The notes under the pieces are model-generated. The model ran no database searches, was not told the DNA's origin, and worked only from the letters and a program-made list of their open reading frames with translations. The position numbers were made by a program, and so were the translations under genes. 64,000 nt of DNA from Polyangiaceae bacterium (GTDB lineage Bacteria > Myxococcota_A > Polyangia > Polyangiales > Polyangiaceae), in assembly GCA_016715885.1 (NCBI GenBank), contig JADJXL010000020.1:868001-932000 (forward strand), given 5' to 3'. Positions within the stretch are counted from its first letter, which is position 1. Each line of letters starts with the position of its first letter. Positions 8,111 to 18,400 of this stretch are shown here, in pieces.

Positions 8111-11100
8111 TCACGTCTCGTCGTTCGTCAGAGTGGCGAGGCGACGGAGAATGCGCTCTCGAAGGACATTGGGAATCTGGCCCGCAAGCGCAGCGGCTCG
8201 CTCGAAGTGGCGCCGAGCCGCGACCGTCCTGCCGCGTCGAGCTTCCGCCATGCCTCGCGCTTCGATCACTTCGATGCGCTCCTGCCCCACCGAATACCGC
8301 GCGCTCCTCGCCTCGAGCGCATCCCACGCAGCATCGTCGGCATCGCACGTTGCAAGCTCCACCATCGAGCACAAGACGTCGTCCGAGGGAGCCGTGAGCT
8401 GCGCGGCCCCTTCACCGCGTACGCGCTGAACGAGCGCCCGCGCATGGTCGATGTCGCCTCGATAAAGCGCAATGCGCGCTTCGAGGAGAATCGTCTCGGG
8501 GCGAAAGCCACCCGCAGCCCAGCGCTCGTTGATGCTGCGCGCACGCGCAACGTGTGGCGCTGCGTCATCGATACGATCCATCCAAAAAAGGAATTCGCCG
8601 AGGTTGTTGTGTCCAGAAAACTCGAGGAAGTACTGACCAAGCTCGCGCCCGAGCGCGATGACACGCTCGAAGTCGGCCGTCATGCCCATGGTGTCGCCTT
8701 GAAAGGCACGAAGAACTGCACGGCTGTTGATGGAGCTTCCCAGATGAAGCGCATCGCCGTGCGACTCGCATAGCGACACGGCTCGGTCGAGCACCCGTTC
8801 GGCGTTGGATAAGTTGGCGAGTCCCTGTTCGAGCCAGCCAAGCAGAAGCAGCGCGATCACCTGCGTCTCATACCCCTCCTCGCCCAATGCTGCGGCCTCG
8901 GCCGCAGCGCGCTCGAGCGCCACGACGGCTTCGTCGATGTTCGAGAACCGACAGCTCGAACGCCCGATCGCCAAATGCAAACGAGCCGAGAGCGCCGGCG
9001 TCGATCGTCCTTCTGCAAGTGCCTTGGCGGCGAGGACTTTGTCGCGGGAACGCACATGGTCGCCCATCCAATCGAGCGCCGTGGCTTCATCCAGCAAAAT
9101 CTCCGCATGTTCGACGAAATCGTCCGAATCCGTTTGCTTGCGCGCCTCGGCGAAATCGAGCAGCGCGTCGTGATGACGACCGACGCGATACCGCATGAGC
9201 GCGCGACCGCGGTACGCGCTGCGTCGATGACCACGGTGAACGACTCCCGCCCCGGCCTGTTCGTCATCACGCGAGGCCATCGCGGAGCCGGGCGGCGCCG
9301 AACCCGGTTCGTCGCGTTGTGACGCGAGCGCCAACCGCGCGTCGGACTGTTCGACTGCAAGCGTGTAAAACCGTTCGGCATCGACGTACGCGTGACGAGC
9401 TCGAGCGGCTTCTGCGAGCCGAAAGTACGCATTCTCGGCGACGTCGAAGTGGCCCGCACGTGCGGCGTGATATGCGAGCTGCGGGAGGCGCAGTTCTTCG
9501 AAAGCGCCGTCCATGGTGTTGCGCACATCGCGATAATATTCGACGGCCGCGAGATGAATCTTGCGCCGCAGTTGTTCGGGAACACCGCGCACGATCGCTT
9601 CGCGCACCAACCCGTGGCGGAAACCCACGCGACCATGCCGCTGCTTTCGCAAAACGCCCGCCGCAAGCAGCCGATCGATGCCAATGCGCGCATCGAGAGG
9701 AAATTCGCCGGCATCACCCGAATTGTCCAACCTACGCAGAATCCCACGCAAAATGCCGGACACCTCTTCGGTGGTCACGTCTACACCCACGGTTGCAACG
9801 AGCCTCGCGTGCGCTCGTTCTGCGGGGGACAACGCGTCGATTTCACGGTGAGCGAGCCATTCGATGAGCGGAAGATCCGGCACTCGATCGATTTCGTCGG
9901 TTGCGAGGTAAAACCCTCGCGCGCCTTCGTAACGGCTGCGCACGATGTTCGCCTTCTTTAATCCGCGCACGAGCTCGACCATCAGGAGCGGAATGCCTTG
10001 CGTGCGTTCGACCAGCCGGCGCACGGCCGATTCCGGAACGTTTTCGGCAGGATGAAGCAGCGCTCGACACAGCGCCGCGGCGCTCGCAGCATCGAGCGGG
10101 TCGAGCTCTACGACCCCGCAATGTGCAGCGCGATCACCCCACGAAGGCCGCATTTCCCGAAAAGCCGGCCGCGCCATCGTGCACACGAACACCGGCGCTC
10201 GCGCCTCGGCAAGCGTTGCGTATTCGAGGATCGATAGGGTCGCGTCGTCGGCGTATTGCGCATCATCGAGAACCACGCAAAGCGGCGTGCGCTCGGCACG
10301 GCGCCGAAGCGCTTCACCACCAGCAACGGTTAGCGTCGCTCGGAGCGCGAACGGAGCGGCCTCGAGAGCCCTGAGCCCTGGAAACTCCGTCGTGTCTTCG
10401 GCGCGCGGCTCGATCCATCCAAGCGCCAATGCCAGCGCCGCTTCCGCTTCCGGACTGCTCGAAGCTCCCAGGCGATCACGCAACGTCGCACGACGCTGAT
10501 CGAGTGGCACCATCGTCGGCAGCCCGAGCGCTCCGATCAGCAAATCTCGAACACAGTCACCACCACCCACGAGCGGCTCGCGCGCACGCAAATCGAGCAC
10601 GACGACAGCAGGCACCAGCGAACGAAGGCGTTCGACGAGCAACCTGCGCAGGTGGCTCTTGCCATGGCCCGCTTCCCCGAACACGGCCATGATCGAGGGC
10701 GTCTGTTCACGCGTGGCACGAAACGCGCTCGCAGCGAGCGTTTCGAGCACGTCATCGCGCCCAACGAGCGGCGGACCGGCATACCCGAGCCGCGTCGTCG
10801 GGTCTTCCGTCATGGGAAAATCCTGTTCGGCAACGACCGGCGCGCCGTGCGGTTCCGACACGATGCGCAAGTCCGCTTCGCTGAGAACCGCCCGTGCCGC
10901 CGGCGAAAGAACGATCGGCGCATTTCCTGCAGGCAGCGGCGCACGATCCCCACGCACAAGTTGCGGGCTGAGCAAACGCTTGGACCCGTCTTGGCGCGTG
11001 GCGACCGACACCGTCGCCAAATCGACCCACACACGCTCGCAAATGCCCCGTTCAACCAAGTCTTGCGCTGCCCGCAACGAAAGCCGCGCTGGGTTTTCTG

Positions 11101-12421
11101 CGCCATCATGCCCAAAGGCGACGACATTCACGACGTTGCGCCCTCCAGCAGCACGCATCACGTAGCCCCCAATCGCCTCGATGCGCGAACGCAGCGCAAT
11201 CGGATCGAGCGGCGAGGTGAAGTGCAAAAGGCTCACCGTGCGACGTTCGCTCGCAGCCGAAACGCCCGGTTTCGCAGCGCCAAGCGCGAGATCCGGCGAT
11301 GGGTCCCGTGATTCCGCAGGCGGCTCGACAATCGCTGCACGCTCCGCATCGCCGCGTGCCGCCGTCACGACGTCGCGAGGTTCCTTCGCAGCCGACGCGG
11401 CAATCGCCGTGCCGATCGCCGCACGAAGAGCGTCCGCGGTCGCAAAGCGAGCCGGCGGGTCCTTTTCGAGGCACCGCAACACGACTTCTTCGAGCTCTAC
11501 CGGGATCGGGAAAGTCGGACTTTTCGCCCCACCATCGACGCTCGACGCGCTCGCCCCGTAGCTCGCGTCGGCACTGGTCGACATACGCGCCGGCCGACGA
11601 CTCAGATGCCCTTCCCGCACTGCAGCGGCAGGCCCCCAAAACGGCACGTGCCCCGTGAGCATCTCATATAGCATCACGCCGACGGCATAGATGTCGGCTC
11701 GAACATCGATGCCGCTTCGCCCTTCGCATTGCTCCGGAGACATGTATTCCAACGTGCCAGCCATCGTGGTTGGCGGGGTCGAACCGTAGTCTCGAATCGA
11801 GCTTGCGGACTGTCGCCGAGCGAGTCCCAAGTCGAGCACCGTCGCGTGGGCAAAGTTGTCCGAAAGCAGTACGTTTTCCGGCTTCATGTCACCGTGAACG
11901 TAACCCTTGGCGTGCACGGCCCCGAGAGATTCGAGCAGGACCGCAGCAATTCGGCACACGTTCGCCACGGAAAGCCGCGGTTTACGCGCCCCGAGGAGCT
12001 CGGCGAGAGGCGTGCCTTCGACGAGCTCCATCACGATGTACGGCGCCGACTGCGCCGATTCGCCAAATTCGATGACGGCTGGAACATGGGGCGGCCCAAT
12101 GACCTCCAGGGTCCGCTGCTCGCGAACGAGCCGCCGCTGTGCGTCTAAGCTCGTCGCGTGAGCCACCTTGATGGCAACGCGCCGCTGCACCTTTCCGATG
12201 CTCGACGCCGCGTACACCGTTCCAAAACCACCACATCCGAGGACGCGATCGGTTCGGTAGCCTGAAAACTGCGGAAGAACATGACCATCGGGCTCGGGTG
12301 CCGCCGGAAATCCGGTCGATTCATCCAATGGCAGCTTGTGCGTGGGACACCCCTCCGAATCGATTCGCTGCCCGCATTGCGAACAGCGCGACACTTTCCG
12401 TCCCAAACGGTCTTCAGACAT
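8111..12421 (-). CDS. giant Ser/Thr kinase - cyclase-like - AAA ATPase - TPR regulator
   Basis: 1436 residues. The order of parts is: a small zinc-finger-like start (C13, C16, C25, H28); a protein kinase domain (about 54-340) with GCGGFG and K85; a region about 395-535 resembling a degenerate class III nucleotide cyclase; an ATPase module with Walker A GEAGHGKS (near 582) and Walker B VVLDDAQ (near 718); and a long TPR/MalT-like helical C-terminus (about 1000-1430). The kinase catalytic loop reads HGDMKPEN (176-183) and the metal motif is DLG (197-199) rather than DFG. The Asp, Lys and Asn are kept, but the HRD arginine is not. The architecture matches the large kinase/STAND regulators expanded in myxobacteria. 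Inputs and targets are unknown. Confidence 0.9.
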   Translation of the reverse strand: MSEDRLGRKVSRCSQCGQRIDSEGCPTHKLPLDESTGFPAAPEPDGHVLPQFSGYRTDRVLGCGGFGTVYAASSIGKVQRRVAIKVAHATSLDAQRRLVREQRTLEVIGPPHVPAVIEFGESAQSAPYIVMELVEGTPLAELLGARKPRLSVANVCRIAAVLLESLGAVHAKGYVHGDMKPENVLLSDNFAHATVLDLGLARRQSASSIRDYGSTPPTTMAGTLEYMSPEQCEGRSGIDVRADIYAVGVMLYEMLTGHVPFWGPAAAVREGHLSRRPARMSTSADASYGASASSVDGGAKSPTFPIPVELEEVVLRCLEKDPPARFATADALRAAIGTAIAASAAKEPRDVVTAARGDAERAAIVEPPAESRDPSPDLALGAAKPGVSAASERRTVSLLHFTSPLDPIALRSRIEAIGGYVMRAAGGRNVVNVVAFGHDGAENPARLSLRAAQDLVERGICERVWVDLATVSVATRQDGSKRLLSPQLVRGDRAPLPAGNAPIVLSPAARAVLSEADLRIVSEPHGAPVVAEQDFPMTEDPTTRLGYAGPPLVGRDDVLETLAASAFRATREQTPSIMAVFGEAGHGKSHLRRLLVERLRSLVPAVVVLDLRAREPLVGGGDCVRDLLIGALGLPTMVPLDQRRATLRDRLGASSSPEAEAALALALGWIEPRAEDTTEFPGLRALEAAPFALRATLTVAGGEALRRRAERTPLCVVLDDAQYADDATLSILEYATLAEARAPVFVCTMARPAFREMRPSWGDRAAHCGVVELDPLDAASAAALCRALLHPAENVPESAVRRLVERTQGIPLLMVELVRGLKKANIVRSRYEGARGFYLATDEIDRVPDLPLIEWLAHREIDALSPAERAHARLVATVGVDVTTEEVSGILRGILRRLDNSGDAGEFPLDARIGIDRLLAAGVLRKQRHGRVGFRHGLVREAIVRGVPEQLRRKIHLAAVEYYRDVRNTMDGAFEELRLPQLAYHAARAGHFDVAENAYFRLAEAARARHAYVDAERFYTLAVEQSDARLALASQRDEPGSAPPGSAMASRDDEQAGAGVVHRGHRRSAYRGRALMRYRVGRHHDALLDFAEARKQTDSDDFVEHAEILLDEATALDWMGDHVRSRDKVLAAKALAEGRSTPALSARLHLAIGRSSCRFSNIDEAVVALERAAAEAAALGEEGYETQVIALLLLGWLEQGLANLSNAERVLDRAVSLCESHGDALHLGSSINSRAVLRAFQGDTMGMTADFERVIALGRELGQYFLEFSGHNNLGEFLFWMDRIDDAAPHVARARSINERWAAGGFRPETILLEARIALYRGDIDHARALVQRVRGEGAAQLTAPSDDVLCSMVELATCDADDAAWDALEARSARYSVGQERIEVIEARGMAEARRGRTVAARRHFERAAALAGQIPNVLRERILRRLATLTNDET

Positions 12422-12453
12422 CGAGCAAGATTCCAGGCATCGTCAAGTTCATG

Positions 12454-13314
12454 TTAGTCGTGGAGATAGGTCGCCATGACGTACGTGGATTGTCCATTGG
12501 GCGAAAAGTTGTCGCCGGTCAAGCAGGCGGGGTAGATGCCGGCCGCAGACGAAGGGCTGCAGGCTTGGTTGCATGGGCCGACAATTTCGATCATCCCGCA
12601 CCCGGACACTGTACCGTCATCTTCGAGATGCCCTGCTGCGCAATCGCGGAGCTGAGATCGGGAGTACACCACATTTTCAGGAACGTAGCAAGCGCGCAAA
12701 TAGGGGTTCGGGCCGAATAGGTTGCCCCAGTAGGCGCCTTCTCGAACCTTGTAAACAGTGCCTTGACCGCTATTTGTCAACGACTGCGCGGAGCTTCCGC
12801 GCAAAGAGACATTCACGTGCTCGGCATACCAATTCGTCCGTGCTGCCAAACAAGCACTCACCATTTGCTGCTCGCGTACACTCAGCGCCGCTTCGCGCCA
12901 GTTCGGCGCAAATCCACCAATTCCTTTGTATTTTTCATTGCGCTCGACGCCGTGTGCGTCAATCCAGGTAAATTCGAATTGGTCCGCTTTGCCAAGCGCG
13001 CAACCGACGGCGTAGTACAAGAATTTGCGGAGCTGCGAGCCGTCGGGTCCAGTGAGCGTTTCCGCCGTCTTGGGCGACATGCCGACGATCGACAATGGGT
13101 ACAGCCCGAGGTCGTTCGGCACGAGCGCCGCGGGGTCGAGTGAGTTCGGTATAACAACGGAGCCCGAGGAAGCGTCTGCCGTACCCCGGAATGAGGAATC
13201 GGGTGCCCGCACGGCCGACACGGATCCCGCTGAATGACCACCACCACATCCGACGATAGACAGGGCCGAAACCAACACGAACGGAAACGAAACGAGTTTG
13301 GACTTCTTGAACAT
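12454..13314 (-). CDS. hypothetical lipoprotein
   Basis: About 286 residues from the ATG at 13314; an in-frame upstream Met at 13503 would bury the signal sequence. It has a type II signal peptide with lipobox SIVGC (Cys near 23) followed by a Gly/Ser linker. The mature part is rich in cysteines and aromatic residues (for example AYWGNLFGPNPYLRACY) and has no domain that I recognise. It lies 32 bp downstream of nothing on its strand and 32 bp upstream of the giant kinase gene, so it may be the first gene of that unit. Function unknown. Confidence 0.75.
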   Translation of the reverse strand: MFKKSKLVSFPFVLVSALSIVGCGGGHSAGSVSAVRAPDSSFRGTADASSGSVVIPNSLDPAALVPNDLGLYPLSIVGMSPKTAETLTGPDGSQLRKFLYYAVGCALGKADQFEFTWIDAHGVERNEKYKGIGGFAPNWREAALSVREQQMVSACLAARTNWYAEHVNVSLRGSSAQSLTNSGQGTVYKVREGAYWGNLFGPNPYLRACYVPENVVYSRSQLRDCAAGHLEDDGTVSGCGMIEIVGPCNQACSPSSAAGIYPACLTGDNFSPNGQSTYVMATYLHD

Positions 13315-13666
13315 GTTGCCCCCCCAGGCCGAAACTACGCAGATACGATAGCGCGAAATCAGGAGTAAGCACACGATCAGTCGTTCTTGGAGTACGGGCG
13401 TTGCACTTTCCACTCGTGATACATAACCGACGATAGAACGTGTCCAAGCCATCGTGACATCGGGGATTACCCGATCGTGCAATTCGGAACGGCCCCGACG
13501 CACAACCAGGAAGAAACCGAACGATTTTGAGAGCCTTGCCGTGAAAGTCTGGGGGTTCCATCCGCTTCTGAAGAAGATGAAAAATAGGTTGCTTTCTTAG
13601 CCAGTCTCGGACCATACCCACATGTGGGGATCGACATCGATCATCCCGCAGTGGTATCGACGGGTC
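13315..13666. other. intergenic region, divergent promoters expected
   Basis: About 350 bp between the lipoprotein gene (minus) and the next kinase gene (plus). No RNA gene, repeat or convincing reading frame was seen. Its base composition is lower in GC than the flanking genes, as expected for a region carrying two divergent promoters, but I could not pick a convincing -35/-10 pair. Confidence 0.5.
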
Positions 13667-15139
13667 ATGGCCTTTCACGATGGGGGTAGTCAAGAAATGG
13701 AACGATTGGAGGAATCGAGCGGCAGTGGAGGACGCGACGAACACCTCGATGAGCCACGCGAGGACAAACCCTTGCCTCCAGACACCGTGATTGGTGGCTA
13801 CGTCGTCGAGCGCCGCATCGCCCGCGGCGGCTGCGGGTCCGTCTATCTTGCTCGCCATGCCGAGAGCAACGAGCAGGTGGCGGTCAAAATTCTGCATCCG
13901 ACGCTCGCCCCAATGCCAAAGATGATCAGCCGCTTCATACGCGAAGTGGAGCTCTTGCGACGCCTTCGTCATCCGCACATCGTCGAGATTCGCGAAGTGG
14001 GATCGCTCGAGGACGGCACGCCATTTTTTGCAATGGACTACCTCCCCGGCGTGACGCTCGATGCGCTGCTCGCCGCTCGAGGACGTTTGTCGCCAGAAGA
14101 AGCGCTCGCGATCATGGAGCCCATATGCGCAGCCCTCGGCGCTGCCCATGCCGCCGGCATCGTGCACCGCGACGTGAAAGCCAGCAATGTGATGGTCATG
14201 GACGGCCCGAGCGGTGACGTCAAGCTTCTCGATTTCGGAATCGCCAAGCTCGTCGAACCATCGTCGTCCGGCACGGGCCTCACGTCCGTCAATCGTCAAA
14301 TCGGTACCCTCACGATCATGGCCCCCGAGCAGCTTTTGTGCGCACCGGTGGACGCTCGCACGGACGTGTATGCACTCGGCGCCCTTCTTTATCGCTTGCT
14401 GACTGGACGATTGCCATTCGAATCGTCCTGGCCGGGGGAGCTCGTGCGAAAACACTTGGAAGAACCCGCGCCGCGCCCGAGCGAAAGAGCGCCATTGTCC
14501 CGCGAGCTCGATGCGGTGGTATTGAAATGCCTCGAAAAACGCCCCGAACGTCGTTACGAGTCGGTGCATGCGCTCATGCGCGCCTTGCGCCACGCCATTT
14601 CCGCAGGAACGGGACGATCGCTCTTCGCTGAAACGCCTCGATTTGCCATTGGACTTTATGTGGAATTGCGCCTGCGGGCCGACGCCGAAGACGACGCCGA
14701 CAATCTAGCCGCCGAAATCGAGCGAGTTCTCTCCATGGCCGAAGAACGGCTTCGCGACAATTCGTTTCTGCTTTGCACGAGCACGAGTGCCGAGGTGCTG
14801 GGAATTCGGCTACTATCGCGCGATCCATCGACATGGCCGGCCGGACGAAATGCTGCATTACGATTTGCACTGGATTTTCACGACGAGCTCGTGCACCGCC
14901 CGAATGGCGATCCGCGCGTGCACGTGAACGTTTCGATTCATGCTGGTGAAATTATGGTGCGCGATAGAATGGATGGCGAAGCAGAAATTTCCGGGGGACA
15001 ATTGTCCCGCACCGGTGATTGGGCGGCAGCAGAAGAGGCGCCGGCATTATGCGCTACATGGGAAATCCTCGACGGTCTCGACGATTTCGAAGCTGCACCG
15101 GGACCCGACCCGCTCGTATTGGTCAGCCGACAGCATTGA
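13667..15139 (+). CDS. Ser/Thr protein kinase with degenerate cyclase-like C-terminal domain
   Basis: About 490 residues from the ATG at 13667; 13622 and 13697 are alternative in-frame starts. The kinase domain has a glycine loop with Cys (ARGGCGSV), the VAVK lysine, HRDVKASN near residue 167 and DFGIAK, so catalytic residues are complete. After the kinase, from about residue 320, there is no transmembrane helix. Instead there is a domain with AALRFALDFHDEL and VHVNVSIHAGE, resembling class III adenylyl cyclases (compare the xIGIHxG strand) but without visible metal aspartates. It is probably a soluble kinase with a sensory or oligomerising pseudo-cyclase tail. A similar domain sits inside the giant kinase at 8111-12421. 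Confidence 0.88.
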   Translation: MAFHDGGSQEMERLEESSGSGGRDEHLDEPREDKPLPPDTVIGGYVVERRIARGGCGSVYLARHAESNEQVAVKILHPTLAPMPKMISRFIREVELLRRLRHPHIVEIREVGSLEDGTPFFAMDYLPGVTLDALLAARGRLSPEEALAIMEPICAALGAAHAAGIVHRDVKASNVMVMDGPSGDVKLLDFGIAKLVEPSSSGTGLTSVNRQIGTLTIMAPEQLLCAPVDARTDVYALGALLYRLLTGRLPFESSWPGELVRKHLEEPAPRPSERAPLSRELDAVVLKCLEKRPERRYESVHALMRALRHAISAGTGRSLFAETPRFAIGLYVELRLRADAEDDADNLAAEIERVLSMAEERLRDNSFLLCTSTSAEVLGIRLLSRDPSTWPAGRNAALRFALDFHDELVHRPNGDPRVHVNVSIHAGEIMVRDRMDGEAEISGGQLSRTGDWAAAEEAPALCATWEILDGLDDFEAAPGPDPLVLVSRQH

Positions 15140-15472
15140 TGACCCGCATTTGACGCCGCACCTCCTGACCCCTCGAGCGCCAACTCGGGCGCAAATCAAT
15201 ACAAAGAATTCAACGCGAATCCGGTCGAGGCGACGCCTTCGGGCTCGTGAATGCGCGATACAATTCGATTTACACGACGCACCATTTTATGCTTTACAAT
15301 GGTTTTTCATGCCAATAACATAATAATGGATTGTCGTGCCAACCTAATATGATGACGCGCCACAGGCCGGCTACGCGACGCGTCAAAAATCCGCCGAAAT
15401 TTCGCCAAAATTCACGAAAATTCACCCCAAGACCCGAGGAGCACGATAACATCCGCGCCGGAGCTCCCAAAC
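15140..15472. other. AT-rich intergenic leader before the giant phosphoesterase/GTPase gene
   Basis: 333 bp with a strikingly lower GC content than either neighbour, particularly 15260-15430. It contains a TATGAT box at 15348-15353 and a TACAAT further upstream, but no -35 at correct spacing that I trust. No reading frame of note. Probably the promoter region and 5-prime leader of the gene at 15473. A GGAG lies about 9 bases before that ATG. Confidence 0.45.
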
Positions 15473-18400
15473 ATGTCCGGATTCGGCTGGCTGCACCTCA
15501 CCGACCTCCACGTCCGCTTCCACGGCACCCTGTGGCAACGCCCACGATTCCGCGAAGAACTCGAACGCGACATCACCCAAGTCATCGAAAAGACTGGTAG
15601 CATCGATGTCATCGTGATCACGGGCGACCTGGCCCTCCTCGGCCTCGAAGCCGAGTTTGAAATGGTCACCGAAGGACTCGGCTCGTTCTGCGACTTCATC
15701 GAAAAACTAGGGCAACGCCCCACCGTGCTCGCCGTCCCAGGAAACCACGACCTCGTCCGGACATCTCCAGCCGCAGCCGCGGACCCCGCATTGTGGGAAA
15801 CCGACTCGAATGCCCGAAATGCGTTCTTTTCCGATGCCGCGCATCCCCTGCGCGCCACCGTCGCCACCGCATTCACTCCGTTTTCTCGCTGGCTCGCGAG
15901 ATTCCGCGAAAGATACCCGCGCGGACCCAACGTGACCGTACATCCGGGCCTGCTTCCCGGTGATTTCGTTGCCACGCTGCAAAAAAACGATAGGCGCTAT
16001 GCCATCGCTGGACTCAATACAGCGTTTCTCGAGCTTGCGGGACACCACGCTTTTGGGGCGCTCGACATCGACCCACGACAACTGGTCACATCCGCCGGAA
16101 CGCTCGACGAATTCATAGGTGACCACGACGCGGCGCTGCTTCTGACGCATCATCCACCCAATGCGCTCTCGGCGGCAGCGCGCGAACGCTTGACGAAAAC
16201 CATTGCGCCTCGAGGACGCTTTGCATTGCATTTGGCAGGAAGCCTGCGCGGGTCACCGCCGCCACTCGATGCCGCGCACGGAGCGCTTTTCGTGGGGCAC
16301 CCCTTCTCGGGATCCATCGATGGCGACGCAAAGCGCGGATATGCCGCGGGACGCATTGAAATCAATGAAAGCGGAGAAGCCGTCCTCGTATCCATATGGC
16401 CTCGCGTTTTGTCATTCGCGCGGCGTGAACCTTGTTTCGGACCCGATATGTCGTGGCCCCTCGGCCCATTCGAATCCATGACGCGCACGATGCCGCTCGG
16501 TCACGCACGCAAAATCGTGGAAGGAGTCGGGCATTTTCCCGCCGCAGTCACTCCCAAAAGCCAATACCTGAGCTTGCTCGAAACCGTAGCCGCTGAAACG
16601 ATACCGCCTCCACCTTCGATTCCCGACGAAGCAATTGGTGGTCCTCCAGGCGGCTTTTATCCATTCGAAAGTCCCGCCGAAAAAAAGGCCGAAGCTCGAA
16701 AACGTGCGGATGATTCGGACGATCCACCGACGGCGCCGGTCCCCACCGGATCCATCGATCCTCATTCGATTCATCGGCATCCGCTCCGCGTCCGAGTGGA
16801 CGTTCGGGATGCCAAACCTCATGCATCTGCTACCCGAGCTGCAGCGGCGCCTGCGCCCGCCCCTTCGCCGCCGCAGCGCGCTGCCGCTCCCTCGGACGAA
16901 CCCGTCATTGCGAAAACGCTTCCTTCGGGCGGCATGTCGCAACCTCCAGCGCAAGCGTCCGAGCCCGCGACGCTCCGATTTGCGCCCGGAATGTCGTTTG
17001 CCGGCGTGGTCCATACCGGCGTATTTCCAGCCAGGCGCGCCGTTTTTTCGCCTTCCGGCAACGTCCTCGTTTTCATGTACGCCGACGGTTTCCTCAATAC
17101 GTGGAACGTCGATTCCAAGTCGCGCGAATGGTCGGCGAGCCTCGATCAACGAGATTGTTTCGATATCTGCTTTTCGCCCGATGGTGCCTTCATCGCCCTT
17201 CGCTCCCCGGACAAACTCTTTGTCGTCGATGCAAATGCGGGCACGCTTCTCCGCCAAACGTCGCTCGGAGGCCGAGATTCCGGGGGGCTCGCGTGGTCGC
17301 CCGGGGGAATCATCGCGACAGGTGAACCCGACGGCAAAATCCTATTTTTCGACGCTGACGACCTGGCGCCTGTCGGGCATCTCGATCACGGCTTTTGCCC
17401 CGATGGAATCTTCGCGCTCGAATTTTCGCCCGATGGCAATTGGCTCGTTTCCGGCGGTGGCGGCGAAGGATTCGTCGCAATCTCGACGGTGCCAGCCGGC
17501 GCATTGCCCGACCGCGGCTTTACGCAAGCAAGCCCCTATCATCGCGGCCCCGTGCTCGATTTTGCTTTCCGCCCCCATTTCGCTCAAGTCGCATCGGCAT
17601 CGAACGACGGGACCATTGCCATTTGGAGCCTCGAAAATGGCGCTCTCGTCGCACGTCTCGAAGGCCACATCGCAGCCGTTTTGCACGTCGCATTTTCGTT
17701 CGACGGAAGGCTGCTCGTGTCGCGATCGCGCGATGGCACGGTGATTCTCTGGAGCGCCGATACGTGGGAGCTCGTCCTGCGCATTCACAACTTCCAAGCT
17801 CAAGCGCCCAATCCCATTTTTTCCCCGCGCGCCAATGTCCTCGTATTGCCGGGCGCCAATGGTATCGGCGTCGAGCTCATCCACCTCGACATCGACGAGC
17901 TGCTCGACAGGCCTCCGACCGAAAAAACCATGCACACGACGACTGCCAAAGTCGTTTTGCTTGGCGAGGGGCGCGCGGGAAAAAGCTGCCTCGCCATGCG
18001 CCTTGCCGAAGATCGTTATCTCGAACAACCCTCGACGCACGGAATGCGCTTTTGGACCATTTCGGGCGATCGCGTTTCTTCGGGGTCGGGCGCCGCAATC
18101 AGCCATCGTCGCGAGCTCGTCGTATGGGACCTCGGAGGCCAGGACGAATACCGCCTCGTGCATCCGCTCTTTTTGGCGGACACGCAATTGGCCGTTTTGG
18201 TATTCGAGCCGGGGCGCGGCAGTGCTGCGGAATCGGAAGTGGCTTCGTGGAACGACCACCTGCTCGACGATGACGATCGCTGCGAGCCTCCGCGTCGTAT
18301 TCTCGTCGGAACCAAAGTCGACGACGAGCACGCGCCCGAGGATCTCGAGGCGATCGAGCGGCTTCGCGTGCGTACCGGCGCGCTCACGTACGTATCGACG

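Noticed and set aside
12959..14593. A 544-codon minus-strand frame across the divergent promoter region and the kinase
   Set aside because: It includes the real kinase antisense and part of a lipoprotein; no motif.
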